Positions 34,298-47,543 of a DNA stretch of 64,000 bases are shown piece by piece. The stretch is from Hydnum rufescens UP504 (taxonomy: Eukaryota > Basidiomycota > Agaricomycetes > Cantharellales > Hydnaceae). Numbering within the stretch: position 1 is the first letter of the stretch; each line of letters starts with the position of its first letter. The DNA lies in contig MU128968.1 in assembly GCA_014904985.1 (NCBI GenBank), positions 62,001 through 126,000 on the forward strand, written 5' to 3'. Both the position numbers and the translations under genes were made by a program. Under the pieces are notes generated by a model, which ran no database searches, was not told the DNA's origin, and saw nothing but the letters and a program-made list of their open reading frames with translations.

Positions 34298-36066
34298 CTA
34301 TACACTTGGGTACATTTTCTTCCAGATCCACACACCAACCGCAACAAGCGACACGACAATTCCAATCGCACGTCCAACAATGACGACAACTAGAGCTTTT
34401 CGAACAGCTGCATAAAAGGTGGAAAGCGCCTGTCCCGACCAGTTGATTCTACGGTCGGTTGCCGAGCCCTCCAAGGTCACGCGCGAACGAAGAACCGCAG
34501 CTTCCCAAGCTTTAAGTACAGTTCTATAGCGTCTACCGAAAACCCTTCAGGAAGAAGCGCCCATATCAGCAATCAGTGTACGATGGCGAGGTATAGATCA
34601 TCGCATACCAAATCCAAAAATTAACATCTGGAATGGAGAATCGCGGAAACACCGAACTATGGGAGGAAGCACCCTATTAGCCGCATGATAATTACGAGAG
34701 ATGCAGTACATACGCCATAGGGGGCATCATTGCCATGTTACCGATTTCATCGAACTCATCGGATGAAGGATCCCCAGGGGGCAAATCAGTCCGGCGAGGG
34801 TACATGAATCCGATTAGATCCCTGTGTGACAAAGGCCGAAGAATAAATTTGCTCTGAGTGAAACCTACTCAGGGGCTTGCTCACAACGTCATGCCCAAGG
34901 TCAAACCCCAAAGTCTAAGCTCGTCCGATGCACTCGAACGTATGACATCTTTCCTCGACATCGAATGCGAGAAAGAATGGGCATGTAGATCATCCATCTC
35001 ATGAAGGTCTGCTTCAGTTAATACTAATGCGCGGAACCGCATGCTTCCAACCAGCCATCGGACGGCTGTGCGTAGGATATTGTGCCGAGGAGCCAGGCGG
35101 GACGATATGTCAACAGTTACAAAAGCCCATTTGGGGGTCGGAGATAATAAGGCAGAAAGTGGGACCCAGTGCAAAGTCGTTTCCGGCTCATCGGTTGGTG
35201 GATCAATGTGGAGCTCATTAGGAGAGAGGTGGAGGAAAACTGAATGCCATACAAGGAACGAATACATGGTAAGTATCGCGGTTACGACGTTTCAATGAAA
35301 CGAACGCTTACCAAATGGACTGAGAATCATTAAGAGACGCTTCCCAAGCGACGTTGTGATTTCTCGGTCATCAAGCTGGCCTACACATGTAAAATCACGC
35401 TCTGCGAGGTCGAGTCCAATTTCTTCCCAGGTCTGCCTCATGGCTATATGACAAAACCAACAGTTTGTGCCAGGGACCTCAACAAGTAATAAATTAGAAC
35501 AAGCCCAAGACAAACGCACCGGTGTACTAATGCACCCTCGTCGCTCTCTTCAGTCCGTCCACCCGGAAATGCGACATGTGCGGCTGCCCCACCATAAGCG
35601 TTGCCAGTCCCGGCGCCCCTCATTTCTCGCTCCTTGGGCTTCTGGTTATCTCTTCGGATGAAGAGTAGTTCTGCCCGAGCACCAGGGTGACGAACCCAAT
35701 CTTGCTGGAAAAACTCTGCCAGAGGAGGGGGTTCGTAATCAGGAATGGCAGGAAGGCCTTCGGGGGGGCGGACGCGCAATATTAAGGACACCGCGGCACG
35801 CCGAGGCTCTAGTGGACCGAGGATGAGCATAGCTTTTAACCGGGGGGGTTTCACAAGTAGGAAGACAAGATTACAAGGGAAAAAGGACGGCCCGAATATC
35901 AAGTGAATCATGAGATGGGCCAAATGGAAAGTATATCATTGGTCGAGGGGATTGTGCTATTACTTACGGGTTGCTGGGGAAGATATAAGCCTCGGAGGCG
36001 TAGACCGAATTCGATGAACTGCGAGAGAGAGTAATTCGACAGTCGGGGAGATGCCTGGGATATCAT
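34298..36066 (-). CDS. Nudix hydrolase with C-terminal membrane anchor
   Basis: Starts MISQASPRLSNYSLSQFIEF at 36066. The Nudix fold opens with LEPRRAAVSLILRV and ELLFIRRDNQKP. The Nudix box is split by an intron: GGAAAHVAFPGGRTEESDEG, then AMRQTWEEIGLDLAERDF. It resembles the coenzyme A/PCD1-type box (FPGG...D...TA.R.T.EEIG), which cleaves CoA or nucleoside diphosphate derivatives. Downstream exons are LHWVPLSALLSPTPKWAFVT, MRFRALVLTEADLHEMDDLH and DLIGFMYPRRTDLPPGDPSS. The last exon is INWSGQALSTFYAAVRKALV followed by a single hydrophobic helix and KKMYPSV, with the stop at 34298. The end places the enzyme on a membrane facing the cytosol, as a tail-anchored protein. The substrate is unknown. 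Confidence 0.8.
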
Positions 36067-36805
36067 TGTGTCCTGGAAACGAGGAATGTCACTTTCAAGT
36101 CAAAACTTATATCGCCAGAAACGAATAAACTTCAGGAAGGAAGAAGGGAGACGAACTGAAGGCAGCCATAACTTGTCAGCGGGAGTGAAGATGAACCACA
36201 GCTTTTGAACCGAGGAACTATCGAAGAAATCCCCAAAATCACCAACAGAGTGCGCAATGGGACCTTGCTGTGATAAGCGGGTGCGCTGTGGAGGAGTGAG
36301 AGCCTAGGCGCCGGCATTTGCCGTACTCATATCAGATTTCTACTGCGTCACTCACGCTCAATGGGCCATTCGGGGAAAAATCGGCCCAAATTCCACGAGA
36401 CCATCGTATGCACTGTACTTCCAAAAAAAATCTCAAAAGAAAACCAAGCTCCGGCTCCCCACACGCCTATCGGGGGTCCTGTACGAGTGAGAAAAGCTTC
36501 TAAAAAAAAGAAAGCAGCCCCGTTGTAAATCATCCGTGGACTTCCTACTTCCAAGAAACTGTCTCAGTTTTGAGCCTCAGACTCCCGGGAACCGGCTTAT
36601 GGGGCATCCAAAATTGTGAGTGACCGGGTCCTACTGCACTCCTCACAACCAGATTGGCTTGGAGAACATGAAGAAACTTCAACCTCATTCACCAGCTGCC
36701 GTGTCATTCACATGATCACAGACCAAATACAGTATTAGCAACAGTGTGTAAATCGTTATCACCTGGACCCAGAACATCATATCCTTTAAAATGTAAGAAT
36801 ACACA
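36067..36805. other. 740 bases, no secure gene
   Basis: Minus-strand frames at 36554-36348 (hydrophobic, with IYNGAAFFFLEAFLTRTG) and 36317-36132 could be exons of a small membrane protein, but no family is recognised and the phases do not join. Runs of A and T at 36420-36510 make the reading frame unreliable. Confidence 0.25.
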
Positions 36806-38158
36806 TCAAGGAGCGGGACTCCCAGCTCCACCTGCGCCTCTACCCTGTCCCCCCGTAAAGCTTGCAGCACTGCAGTTGAATTAGCATCATGAACCCAATC
36901 GACACCCCGAGAAAAGACATACAGATTGGCAATTTCGGGGTTGTTCATCAATTCCGAAAAATCTGGCATCCCGCCCCCACTCTGCATATTTTCGGCCTTT
37001 CGAAAGAATAACCCGAGTCACCAACGAGCGGATTTAAAAGAAGAAAAAAAAACCAGAAAAACCACTAACCAGGTTCCGAATTGCAGGGTTCTGCATCATG
37101 CGTTCCATCCCTCCATTCGCCATCATGTTCTGTGCCATTGACATTAGCGCCGGATTGCTCAGCAATCCAGCTAAATCGGGCATGCCACCTCTGCCGCCTC
37201 CGCCTCCGCCCCCGCCTCCGAACATTCCAGCCAGGGAAGACAGGTCGGGCATCCCGCCTCCGGCGCCTCCGAACGGTGGGGATGCATTTCCCACTGTGGA
37301 TCCGCTACCGGCACGAACCTTCGCATTCTCCAACCCAGTCTTGAGATTACTATTGCTCGGGTCGATATTCAAACCATCCTGGAAGGCCTTGACCGCAGAG
37401 TCATAATCTTCCTTACAATAAAACGCATGCCTGTAAAAAAAAAAACATAGAAAACGGAGAACGGTCTCAGGGCCCTCAAACTACACCACGAACGTGCGGA
37501 GAGTGAGACACATACCCCAACCGAGAATAGGCTTTGACAAAGGCCGGATCGACCTTGAGCGCCTTTTGAGCATCCTCGATAGCACGATCGTGATCCTCTA
37601 TGCTAGAATACGCAGCTGCCCGATTCGAGTAATAGACCGGATTTGTTGGATCTAATTCTGCGGCACGAGTGTAGGATTCAATGGCTTTCGTGTACGCCTT
37701 GGCTGACATGTGCGCGTTTCCTGCCTGTTTCAGCGTTTCAGCAGCAGACCGATCCTCGGCACTGGGACCCGATGGCTTTGCAGCCTGGGGTGCGCGAGAG
37801 GACGTCGCTTGCACTTCAGGCAGTGGTGGCGCGGTAGTAGATTGAGAAGTCGTAGCGGTCGAGGTGGCTCCGATCCTCTCGCGAGTCTTGAGATATACAT
37901 CGAAGATAGTTGGGAGAGTTGCTGGTTGGATACTAAGACGCTGACGCTCAGCGTCGTCGATCCCATCTAGCCCGAACGCTTCACCGATGCATTGAACTGT
38001 TCAAATCTGTAAACCAGGGGAAACCAGGGGTAATTAGAGGCTTTCCCACCCGCGACTTCAAGGCCTTCCTTGTCATCGGCCTTCACGGTCCCATCATCCG
38101 TCGAGACCTTGAGATAGTCCAAGATAGCGAGCACCAATCGCCGATTCTTCTCAGGCAT
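36806..38158 (-). CDS. SGT2: small glutamine-rich TPR co-chaperone
   Basis: Sgt2/SGTA hands tail-anchored proteins to the Get4-Get5 / Get3 pathway. The start MPEKNRRLVLAILDYLKVS at 38158 is the N-terminal dimerisation domain, which binds Get5/Ubl4a. It continues IQCIGEAFGLD and a Ser/Thr linker. Three TPR repeats follow: SAAETLKQAGNAHMSAKAYT, AIESYTRAAELDPTNPVYYS and AYSSIEDHDRAIEDAQKALK, with LKTGLENAKVRAG. The C-terminus is the Met/Gly-rich client-binding region: GGMPDLSSLAGMFGGGG, PALMSMAQNMMANGGMER, NPAIRNL, GGMPDFSELMNNPEIANL. A last small exon gives AASFTGGQGRGAGGAGSPAP with a TGA at 36806-36808. No frameshift is needed when introns are placed. Family length is normal (about 340-380 residues). 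Confidence 0.93.
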
Positions 38159-38577
38159 TGCAGGTCTATACTGGAGGCAAAAGGTGGTATCGATATTCCA
38201 GGGGCTTGAATCGCTTGAACCGCGTACTAGAAAGAAGACTCCAGAAAAGGGGACGTAATGTACGTCGTGCGAAAGGCAAAGTCCGACAAAAAGTCCGCCA
38301 CCGTAGACTCCCAGACTACCATGCCTTCTCCGTCCCGTCGTGAAAGCAGCCACAGAGAAAAAAGGGTATGCCGAATAAGTGTACTACCCAAAATGATGTG
38401 TATCTGTACGTCGTTCATTGATGAACATGAGAACCCGTTTCTCAAATGCCCGAACTAGAGAGTAGAAGACAGTATAAAGCTACGACAGCGAAGATGAACA
38501 ATCAGCGATACAATGACGTGAACAACAGGCGCAAGACAGAATAAGATTTATTTCCACTGCCAGATAGGATTTCGCCA
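38159..38577. other. spacer between SGT2 start and OPT transporter end
   Basis: No gene or repeat recognised. It should hold the SGT2 promoter and the 3' UTR of the transporter. Confidence 0.3.
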
Positions 38578-41500
38578 TCAGATGTCGAAATACGCCAAGA
38601 ACAGCGGACGAACCGTTTTTAAGCCGAACCACTCGCCATCAGCGAGTATCCGCAGCGGAGTGCGTAGCACATCCGCCGTATTGTTCCCAATGGTGTTACC
38701 TATCCAGTTCAATTCTATCCCACCACTTGAATGATGGTGAGCGCTAGGCAGGGACTCCATAAAATGCAAGACATACTGGGCTAAAGACAAGGATACAAAA
38801 ATGACCACAGTCCCTAATGCAACACCACAGTCTAGTGCTGCACTTAGTGTGTAGTTATATGAGCTCCACCACTGAAAGAAACGTTAGTGAAGGACAACAT
38901 GGCTTGGGAAACAAAGTATCACATACTCGGAAATGCCGCCGTCGAATCCAATACTGAGGTGGAAAGGATCAGGAAGAGCGAAAACCGTACTAAACTTTAA
39001 TATGCCAAACCTGGAATACAAAACCGACCTGCACGACGCTGGTTTCAGTGGACCGAATCAAAGCTGTACCTGAAGGCGGATGCTCACCATCGTCCAGGAT
39101 GAGTAATTCACGCCCGTGGCGGGAGGCATCAGGGCCTATGGGATGCCACCGAACGGGTATTCAGATTGATCTGTACAGAAGGGAGACGTAATACTTGCCG
39201 TTCCAGTGAAAAACACAGGGGCATTGAAATATTTGTACCACGAGTCCGGGTATCTTTGCGCAAGAATATAGAAAGGGATGGGTACCAATGCTCCGATTAA
39301 GAAAAAGCTGTCCAAGCATCAGTGATCGGGAACCTCGAGTAATTGTATCGTAGGGGGCAAACATACTAGAGTAGTGGGTGACTGTATTTTGCATAGTACA
39401 AGCAGTGTCAACAACCAGCGGAACGCACGACCACGTCAACAGCACATCACGTACTAGACAGCCCCGTAACTGAACGTCCGTTGTGGCCAACCGTTCCTGA
39501 AGTACGGCGGCACAAGCACGGTGAGGAGAGCGGAACAAAAAGAAGAAACCAACCCGCGCACCGAATATTAAAGAAGCAATACCAAAAACTCGAATATTAG
39601 GACATGTGAACTTGTCTAGGAAACCGAGTCTCAGAAGTACCCAACAACTTAGCCGAGCAATGCGACAAACCCCTTTGTCCCGCTTCACAGATGTCAGGAA
39701 CGTGATCGAACATTACCATCTGGATTCCAACGACTACAAAAGACGCGATGACTGAAAAGCCATGTTCGTTATGTTTTTATATTAACAACGGTTCGGACAT
39801 GATGACGAACCAGTTGCGACGACCTGCACGGTGAACATCATTCGTGGTGGGATCTTCATGTAGTGGCCTAGTTCTGAATGAATGAAGTATCAGACAAGCA
39901 GGGCGAGCTGTAGGTGTTCAAATACTGACTGAGATCTGATGTAAATGACAATGCCTGACTCATTGCTATCAAATAGATGATTTAAGTGGGCATCTCAAAC
40001 AAGAGGGTGCCGATTGCAGTCTTACTGATGTATCCGAATCTGTGAATATTCGGGTCATTCTCTCCAGTCCTCATAACATAGAATCGAAAGGATCCTTACG
40101 TTTTAAAAATCATTGTTGCGACCGGGCGGCCAGGGAGAAAATAGCTACATAGACAAAATGGGATCAGATGACTCGAGCGGAAAACATATAGTAGCGATGC
40201 GACTTACCCAACAATGAGTTCGGTGAACACACTGTCGGCAGCACCCATATGGATCAGAAACCCCTACTGATGCAAGCAATATAGAACATACTTGAGACCA
40301 ACTTGAACGTTCGTAATAGCCTGAATCATCCCAATCGGCACAGAGTATAAGAGGGCGATGATGATGGCGACAACATAAGCCCATATGGGAAGCTGAGTAT
40401 CCCATGCTTTGATGGACACTATCCCGAGCGTGAACGAAACCAGGCCAATAGCGGCGTAGAACCATTGAGGGACTTCCGGGTATGCGAGCATGAGCCTAGA
40501 TGGAATTGTTAGAATATGAATGCAAGGGAAGGATGAGTAGGAATGCATGTGTACTAGCCTTGAGTGCACATCCGGCTCTTCCTTCAGCGAACTTCGAAAC
40601 TGCCGCATGATATCCGCGCGGTACCAGACTACAAAGAGATATGCGAAACGAAAGAAGGTACGTTCAGATAAAATAAAATAGACGACTGAAAAATCGACAA
40701 ACGCCAAGTGTGTACTAAGGTTGCCGTCAATGTACCAAAGGAAAGGCCGTAGCAGAGGGCGAATGTCATTCTGAAAATCGAGTTAGGACCGGACAGAGTA
40801 TAGCTGTGCACTAAAATGGACTTGCGGAATATATAGTGGGGAGTATTGTTGGTCTAAAAGTTGGGCAACGATAAGGATTTAGCGATTGACATGATAAGTG
40901 CCATTGGAAGGTGACTAACACATCACATCATCGAACCTCCCTTTAGATGAGATTATGCGAGATGCGTTATATTGGAGGCCGAATCGATCAAAAGCTTTGA
41001 TTTGAGACATGGGAAGGTATGTGGCAAAGAATACATTGTTGTCTATCGAATGGCGAGTCAGCGGCATTTGGTTATAGATGGTGTTCTACTCACAATACAA
41101 CAAAGGACATAGAATCCAATAAACTACTGTTAGCGACGCGAACACATTGAGTTCCGCCCACCTAGACTGTGATCAGATATCTGGGGAATCGGGAAATATA
41201 TGGAGTGCAGTGAGCGTACCAGGGCGTAACCAAAGGGCTTCCGACATAGGCGATCATGCTCCAATCAAAAGTCAACACATTCATGCCAAGACCTGACGTA
41301 TAGCCAAAAAGCTAGAGCCAAGCAGTGAGAAACAGTTGGAATCCGCCTAAATAGAGACGACAGGGAAAGTTTACCTGGTTCAGGACCACATTTTTCGGGG
41401 CAGCCCAGCAAATGAAGCTAAAGGTGCTCAGTGCAGTGAATAGATATCCAGGGACCCAATACCACAGAAAAGAACCGATGAAAAAATAGGCGAAGAAACG

Positions 41501-42576
41501 CTCGCGGGATATCCGCCCATCATAGGAAGTGCCGTACGACGAGTGCATCGTGTTAAAGAGGGCAGCATTGACAAGAGTGCTTGGCCAAATCATCGAAGCA
41601 GGCCAGACAAGAAACCGGCGAAGTAGGCCGCCGAACGAAAATCCGAACAGTTGAGTTGATAGAACTGTAATATGAATCAGAAGGGGCAAGCTGCAGGCAA
41701 TTTTCGGAGCTTGTGCGGACCCAGTAAGATCTGATACCCAAAACCCCAATTCTGATTATAGAATACACGCTGGGCGGCGATAATTTCCGTAGCATATGCA
41801 CCTCCAAAGACTACATTGGCCATAACGGTTATTAGCGCGTGTTCTTTGATGTTGAACGGCCCTGGATTGAATGAAAACTACGATCGTCGGAGGAACATTA
41901 GTCATGGCTCGCTCAATGAGGTATGGGGGACGAACCTCCCAGCCAAACAGCCGGAACACTCGTGTTGGTAGAACCATTTCTAAAAATCTCCCGCAGGGCA
42001 AGGAGAGTACTTGCGCGAGTAATGCAGTGATCGTTACAGATGGATCTACTCGCAACAATATCAGAGGTAGGAACAGCACATATAGGAATTAACGCACACC
42101 GCATGCTGAAGAATTGGTTAAGGGCAGCAATGAGGACAGTAAAGAGCAGGCCAAGCGTCCACCTGTTAGCAAATAGTGAGTCTCTGAGACGAGCGGATTG
42201 GGATACACATCGATGGGGTGCTAACATTCGGAATGTATTGGTAGGGATAGTCGGATCGTCTAGATTCGAGACGGAGGCGCGTACTTCAGGGTATGCAGAA
42301 TCATCCTCAAGCGTTGTGCTGTGGGCACAGAGGGGTAAGGCGGTGCTTCAGGAGCACGCAAACGGCACCAAGAGCCATCGGGACGTACAGGTCATACTGA
42401 TAGGACTTGGTGGATGCTGCAGATATCGATATGTTGTCTCCTTTCTCGACCGAGCCAGCCCCGACGCTCTCTGTACCAGTTCCAGTGCTGTGTAATAAGC
42501 CAGGTCTATCCCAGTTCGGATCGTTAAGATGCAAGCTGGGTGGAGGGTAGATTTCTGACACGGAAATGTCATCCAT
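38578..42576 (-). CDS. OPT-family oligopeptide/glutathione transporter
   Basis: A plasma-membrane proton-coupled importer of small peptides, glutathione or metal chelates. Starts MDDISVSEIYPPPSLHLNDP at 42576. Early exons hold the family signature: PYPEVRA, NLDDPTIPTNTFRM, then a TM with GLLFTVLIAALNQFFSMR. Next come LPCGRFLEMVLPTRVFRLFG, LFGFSFGGLLRRFLVWPASM, WPSTLVNAALFN, RERFFAYFFIGSFLWYWVPG and FSFICWAAPKNVVLNQ. Later exons are hydrophobic (AYPEVPQWFYAAIGLVSF, VVAIIIALLYSVPIGMIQ). The end has IELNWIGNTIGNNTADV, the usual NTxGNN(T)ADxxxTPL motif, with the stop at 38578. More than ten short introns break it, so boundaries are approximate. The substrate cannot be read from sequence. Confidence 0.88.
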
Positions 42577-42616
42577 ATCCTAGCCTGTAGAGGGGAGGGA
42601 GGTGTGATGCCCAGTG

Positions 42617-42760
42617 CTTATCAGTACTGTAATTACCGGCTCGACGAGTCCTGTGGCCTCCGGATATTGCCGGGGGCCCATTTCGCGGCGTTGTTGCCGC
42701 GACTGGGTCGACTGAATTGAGTCGAGTTGAGCCGAGTCTCGAGTCCTTTTTTTTGCTCGC
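42617..42760. promoter_or_regulatory. OPT upstream region with GATA site, GC dyad and GAGTC repeats
   Basis: Lies upstream of the OPT gene and downstream of the TauD gene. CTTATCAG at 42617-42624 is a GATA-factor core (CTGATAAG on the OPT strand), the class of site used in fungal nitrogen control. A perfect dyad TCGCGGC-GTTGTT-GCCGCGA spans 42683-42702. Directly after it come clustered GAGTC/GTCGA elements (42705-42745) and a T tract. Binding is not shown. Confidence 0.4.
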
Positions 42761-43009
42761 TAACTACGATACTCTACATTGGGGCATGGTTTTGCCGCAG
42801 GATGAAATGGAAAGCATTCAGAGGATGGGAACTTTGAGATTGTGATGGGATGATAGCATCACGAGGCTTTTAAAAGTTCCGAAACAGGCCTGGAATCCCC
42901 AATTGCTCGCGGCGATAGAAGAAATATTCTATGACTAGAAAACACCGATGCACCCTCTATAGGTCTCTACGGATGCGTGTCCATGACAAGAAACCTAAGC
43001 AGATGGACT

Positions 43010-44393
43010 TCAAATGCCTTTCGACGATGCAATCGGCTTTTCCGCCTGAGCAGCCAGCCGTGCTCCGTGACGACGTTCTCCTGTTGGTGAAAAATCGAGA
43101 TTTGCAGCCTGTGAAGGAGTTGAAACCAGTCAGTCACTAGCACATGCATACAGGATAGAACGTACATGGGCGGTAATTCGATTGTCCCACACAACCACGG
43201 TGTTGGGACGCCACTGGAGATCCCGGTATCAGGCATCACAAATCACTCGGTAATAATGACACTACACACCTTGAGCCGAACCTGAGACTCATGGGCTTGA
43301 GCCAGAGCATCGCATAGGAAATTAAGAAGGTTGTCTAATAGTTGTATGATATTAGTCCATATGCCGACGGGAAAACTGGTTTGAGAGCAGACCAGATTCC
43401 TCTTTCTTCAGTCCCACAATGCGTCGTGTGAATTGTTTGTTGACATAGAGGGCTTCCTCCCCCGTAACTGGATGTCGCCGAACGACCTGGACGCGCAAGT
43501 TATTGAAGCGCCCGTGGCACCCATCGTGAGATTGGACATACGGGATGCACATTCTCCACAGGATCTCGGCGAACCACCCCTCCTCGCTTCCCTGAGCGAC
43601 TATACTTGGCTTGCTCATCCCTGAGTGAACTGCGTTTAGTGTTCTAAGAAATGCGACAAAGGCCGGCGAAAATCGACGCAAAACCGCAGTCTGAGAGACG
43701 AAGAGGGTGTCCCCTCCAGTCTTTGCTATTAAGGGGAATGTCAAGATATGATGCACAGCGCCGGGTAATATTGACACTGCGCACGTTGGTCGAGTAAAAA
43801 GAAAATGGTAAGACCGGGGGGCTGTATCTCGTACGAAACATCGGAATGCCACACAGTGGCAGTGATATTTTGGTCAAGTTCATAGTTGTAAGTGGCATGC
43901 GCGTCCCGGTACACTAGGTGCACCTGGGGATATCCGCGAGGGTGTCCGGAGGTCGGATGGATGTGGAGTCTGCCGAAGTAGCTGGCGAACGCGACCCAAG
44001 CATCAGTGTCAGCATTCAGCCAGTGCTCTTGGTCTCGAAAAACAAGTACTCCGCGACGAGCGGTCTCCAAGGCCAATTGATCGCGCCCTTCCTCGTTGAG
44101 AGTGAGAAGGTCGACATTGGAAATTTCCGTCCCAAACCACGGTGTAAGGTCGTTCGTTACTGCATTAGCGAGGAAGGACCGCGAATCCTTGTGGGACAGG
44201 GCGCGAGGCCTGGATCGACGTGTTCGAAAGTGTCAAGCGGTGGGTAGTACTCGTTGGGGTCGAAACTTGGTAGAAGATGGGAATATCTGTAGAGAGATGG
44301 CTCCTGCTCTGCCGAAGTGGCAGCCTTATCCACGGAAGTGAGGGAGAGCCTATTCCCGGCGTTGGAAACAGTTTGTACGATTGTCTGAGACAT
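43010..44393 (-). CDS. TauD/TfdA-type Fe(II)/2-oxoglutarate dioxygenase
   Basis: Family members oxidise taurine, other sulfonates or related small acids. The start MSQTIVQTVSNAGNRLSL at 44393 leads to SFDPNEYYPPLDTFEHVDPG. Then come DLTPWFGTEISNVDLLTLNE, ARRGVLVFRDQE and YFGRLHIHPTSGHPRGYPQV. The iron ligands are in TATVWHSDVSYEIQPPGLTI (H-x-D). Later are KTGGDTLFVSQTAVLRRFSP, the HSGMSKPS region and HPVTGEEALYVNKQFTRRIV. Last is WRPNTVVVWDNRITAH, which carries the distal His and joins AANLDFSPTGERRHGARL over an intron. It ends SSKGI with a TGA at 43010-43012. One G is missing near 44202 (GCGCCC for GCGGCCC). The substrate cannot be told. The adjacent OPT importer suggests organic nutrient scavenging, an inference. 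Confidence 0.88.
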
Positions 44394-46800
44394 GGTCGCG
44401 GGCGAGAGGGTGCTGAGGTGTGGCGAACACCCCCATCCTTGGAGTATAAGTATTCAGCCTGGAGTATGGCGACAGAGCACGCCATCCTTTCGCTGATCTC
44501 CACAATTACAGATCAAGCGGATTCTGCGGCCCTTTGCCTTCCCTCAGAAAGCATTGCTGAGGGTGTACCGGATACAGAATTCAACTCTTACTGGGGTTCC
44601 CAATCCGTCGTAACCAGTACTGTAACGATTGCGAGAGTTGGTGCGGGTAAATTCCCGGGGATTGAGCCCTCTGTAATTACGGGCTCAGGGTCGAACTGGC
44701 ACGGAATTGTCTTCGTCAGTCACACAAAAATAAATAAAGTATTTCGTCGGGTCGTCGGCTTGATCGTCGACAGCAGCAGTGCTGGCTTGCAGTCGCGGCA
44801 GCAGCACTACTGACCAGCAATCCTAAAGCCGTGCTTCACTTTGCCTTCGCCGATACTCTCCACGACGTTTCCTTCATTACCTGTGTCATCCCTAAATCCT
44901 CCGACCATTGTCCCGGCGGTAAGAAATTAACCCGCCCTACCTATGGAATAACCACCCCTCCAGAGTCACACCATACAGGCTTTGACAAAGCCGCAATGCC
45001 GATGTGCCGGGCGGCAGTGTCTACTGTGGAAACCAACACCGAGTGACGCAACGTTTCTTATGGACCCAAAAATACTTAATGACCCCAAAGAGGCTACCTG
45101 GGCGACCGAGTTTATGTACTGCGAACACCGCCCATTCCTTAGTGCCCTTGGGGTTCTTCCTCCGGAATCTAGTTTTCGACAGTTGACGCCATCCGAAACT
45201 TCAGTTGTTACCTGGACTCATGATCAATACCACCGATGACAGCATGGCCTCCTTGGTGAATAACTTGCATCCATGACGTCGCTATCATATGCTCTTATTG
45301 TCTAGTATCCTCGCATCTCCCTCACCATCGGACCCCAACTACATCAACGCCGGAGCCCCATCTTTACCACCGTATTTGCTGACACTCTGTTGCCATGACT
45401 AGCCCAGTTGTGCAATTCACAACGGCCGCAAGATAATCTGGATCATCTGTCATACGAGATAGTATAGAGATCAGCCTGATATCCCTTTTCAATGATTCTC
45501 TCTCTACAGTCTTTGTGGGCGGCAATGTTGGAATAATTCATGCAACGCCCGCTCAGACATTGCGAGATCATCTAGGACAGCAGGCCATCATGGGATCTTT
45601 TCGATTGCGCGTATGCAGATATGATGGCCACACCCTCGGCATCGATCGTGGGCGAAGAAGACACCACAACCCCCCGTTATAGTATGTGTCTTTAGTATCA
45701 AAAATCATATCGAGCAACATATCTTGAAGACTGTCCCTCAAACGGGGAATCCGTGTAGGTCGCCATCAACGTTATCGCGTCCTAGGCTGGATCAACTTCC
45801 GCAGACTGACCAACCTCAGCGCAACAAACAGTACCTTGACTTTTCGTTGGTCTTCGCAGCTCGTTCGGTATCGAAAGATTTGGTGTTGTGAATCAGCTCG
45901 TAACTGTCTCAGTTAAGCGTGGGCAGTGGGGACCATTTCGGTGAACCCTTCTACGGACTGCGTCGGGACCTGTTGAGATCTCAACATTATAGGCACCGAC
46001 ATGCCGTCCGGATAGTGTTCCCCCGAAGGTATCGTGCAACTTTATCGACAGAGAACCAGCACAAATCCTGTATGTGCTCCGAAGGGTGCCCTCTCTGCCA
46101 TGGAGCCACCATTTGCTCCGCTCACTACTTCCTTTGGTACCGCGAGCGTCCTCGGGCCTCATCTCTTTGGTGACCCGCATTTTTCGTGGTATACATATTT
46201 GCTACCGTCAGGGGCTTTCATTTCATTTTTATTCTTGCTTCTCACTCTAGATCTGACGATCTCGTGCTACTTAAATTTGAAGTGTCCCCCCCCTCCACCC
46301 CCCCATCCTGGTATAGACCCCAATTTCTATATCACCACGATGTCTTCCGGATCAACGATATTTTCAGTCCTTGAGACCTTTTTTAGGCTTTTGTTTCCGT
46401 CCAATTAAACGCTCATCTATCCACTACTTCATGCGCCTATGTATAACTTGCGCACCAGCGGCACCACAGTGGATATCGGGGCGCCAAAGTCCATATTAAA
46501 CGAACGGGAATAATGGTCTCGCGAGACGTTACAGCCGATTGAAGAAGACTACAATAATCTGCAGAAAAAGGGCAGTTAGTGACCGAGTAACTTGGCGCCC
46601 AAAGTGCACTCAGGGAACTGGATTATCTTCGAAGAAACCTGGTGCACCATTGCTTTCGGTAAAGTCCAGGCCAACGCCAAGATTGGATGTACTCAAGGTC
46701 TTAGGAGTCATATTGAGGCATTATGTGAGAATACATAAAAGACATAGAAATAGCAGACAAATCAACAAATACACGAAATAAAAGGGGATGCCGCCCATGT
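44394..46800. other. 2.4 kb gene-poor stretch
   Basis: Beyond the TauD 5' region I see no exon chain or known family. Plus-strand frames at 44277-44813, 44831-45046 and 44982-45239 are open but show no motif. A low-complexity C-rich patch lies at 46286-46310. I see no transposon ends or long repeat. It may be decayed DNA or carry fast-evolving short genes. Confidence 0.35.
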
Positions 46801-47442
<642 letters not shown>

Positions 47443-47537
47443 TGGTGTCGATAATAAAGCTAAATTCGAAGGCTGTGGATTTCGGGTTGTAGTGGTCGAA
47501 AGGCAAAAGTGATGACTCGTTTACGCTCAGACGCGCT

Positions 47538-47543
47538 TTATAT
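47538..47543 (-). promoter_or_regulatory. TATA box of the histone H3 gene
   Basis: TATAAA on the minus strand, in the context GTGATATAAAGCGC, about 96 bases before the H3 ATG. Spacing is normal for a strong, cell-cycle-regulated histone promoter. Confidence 0.55.
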
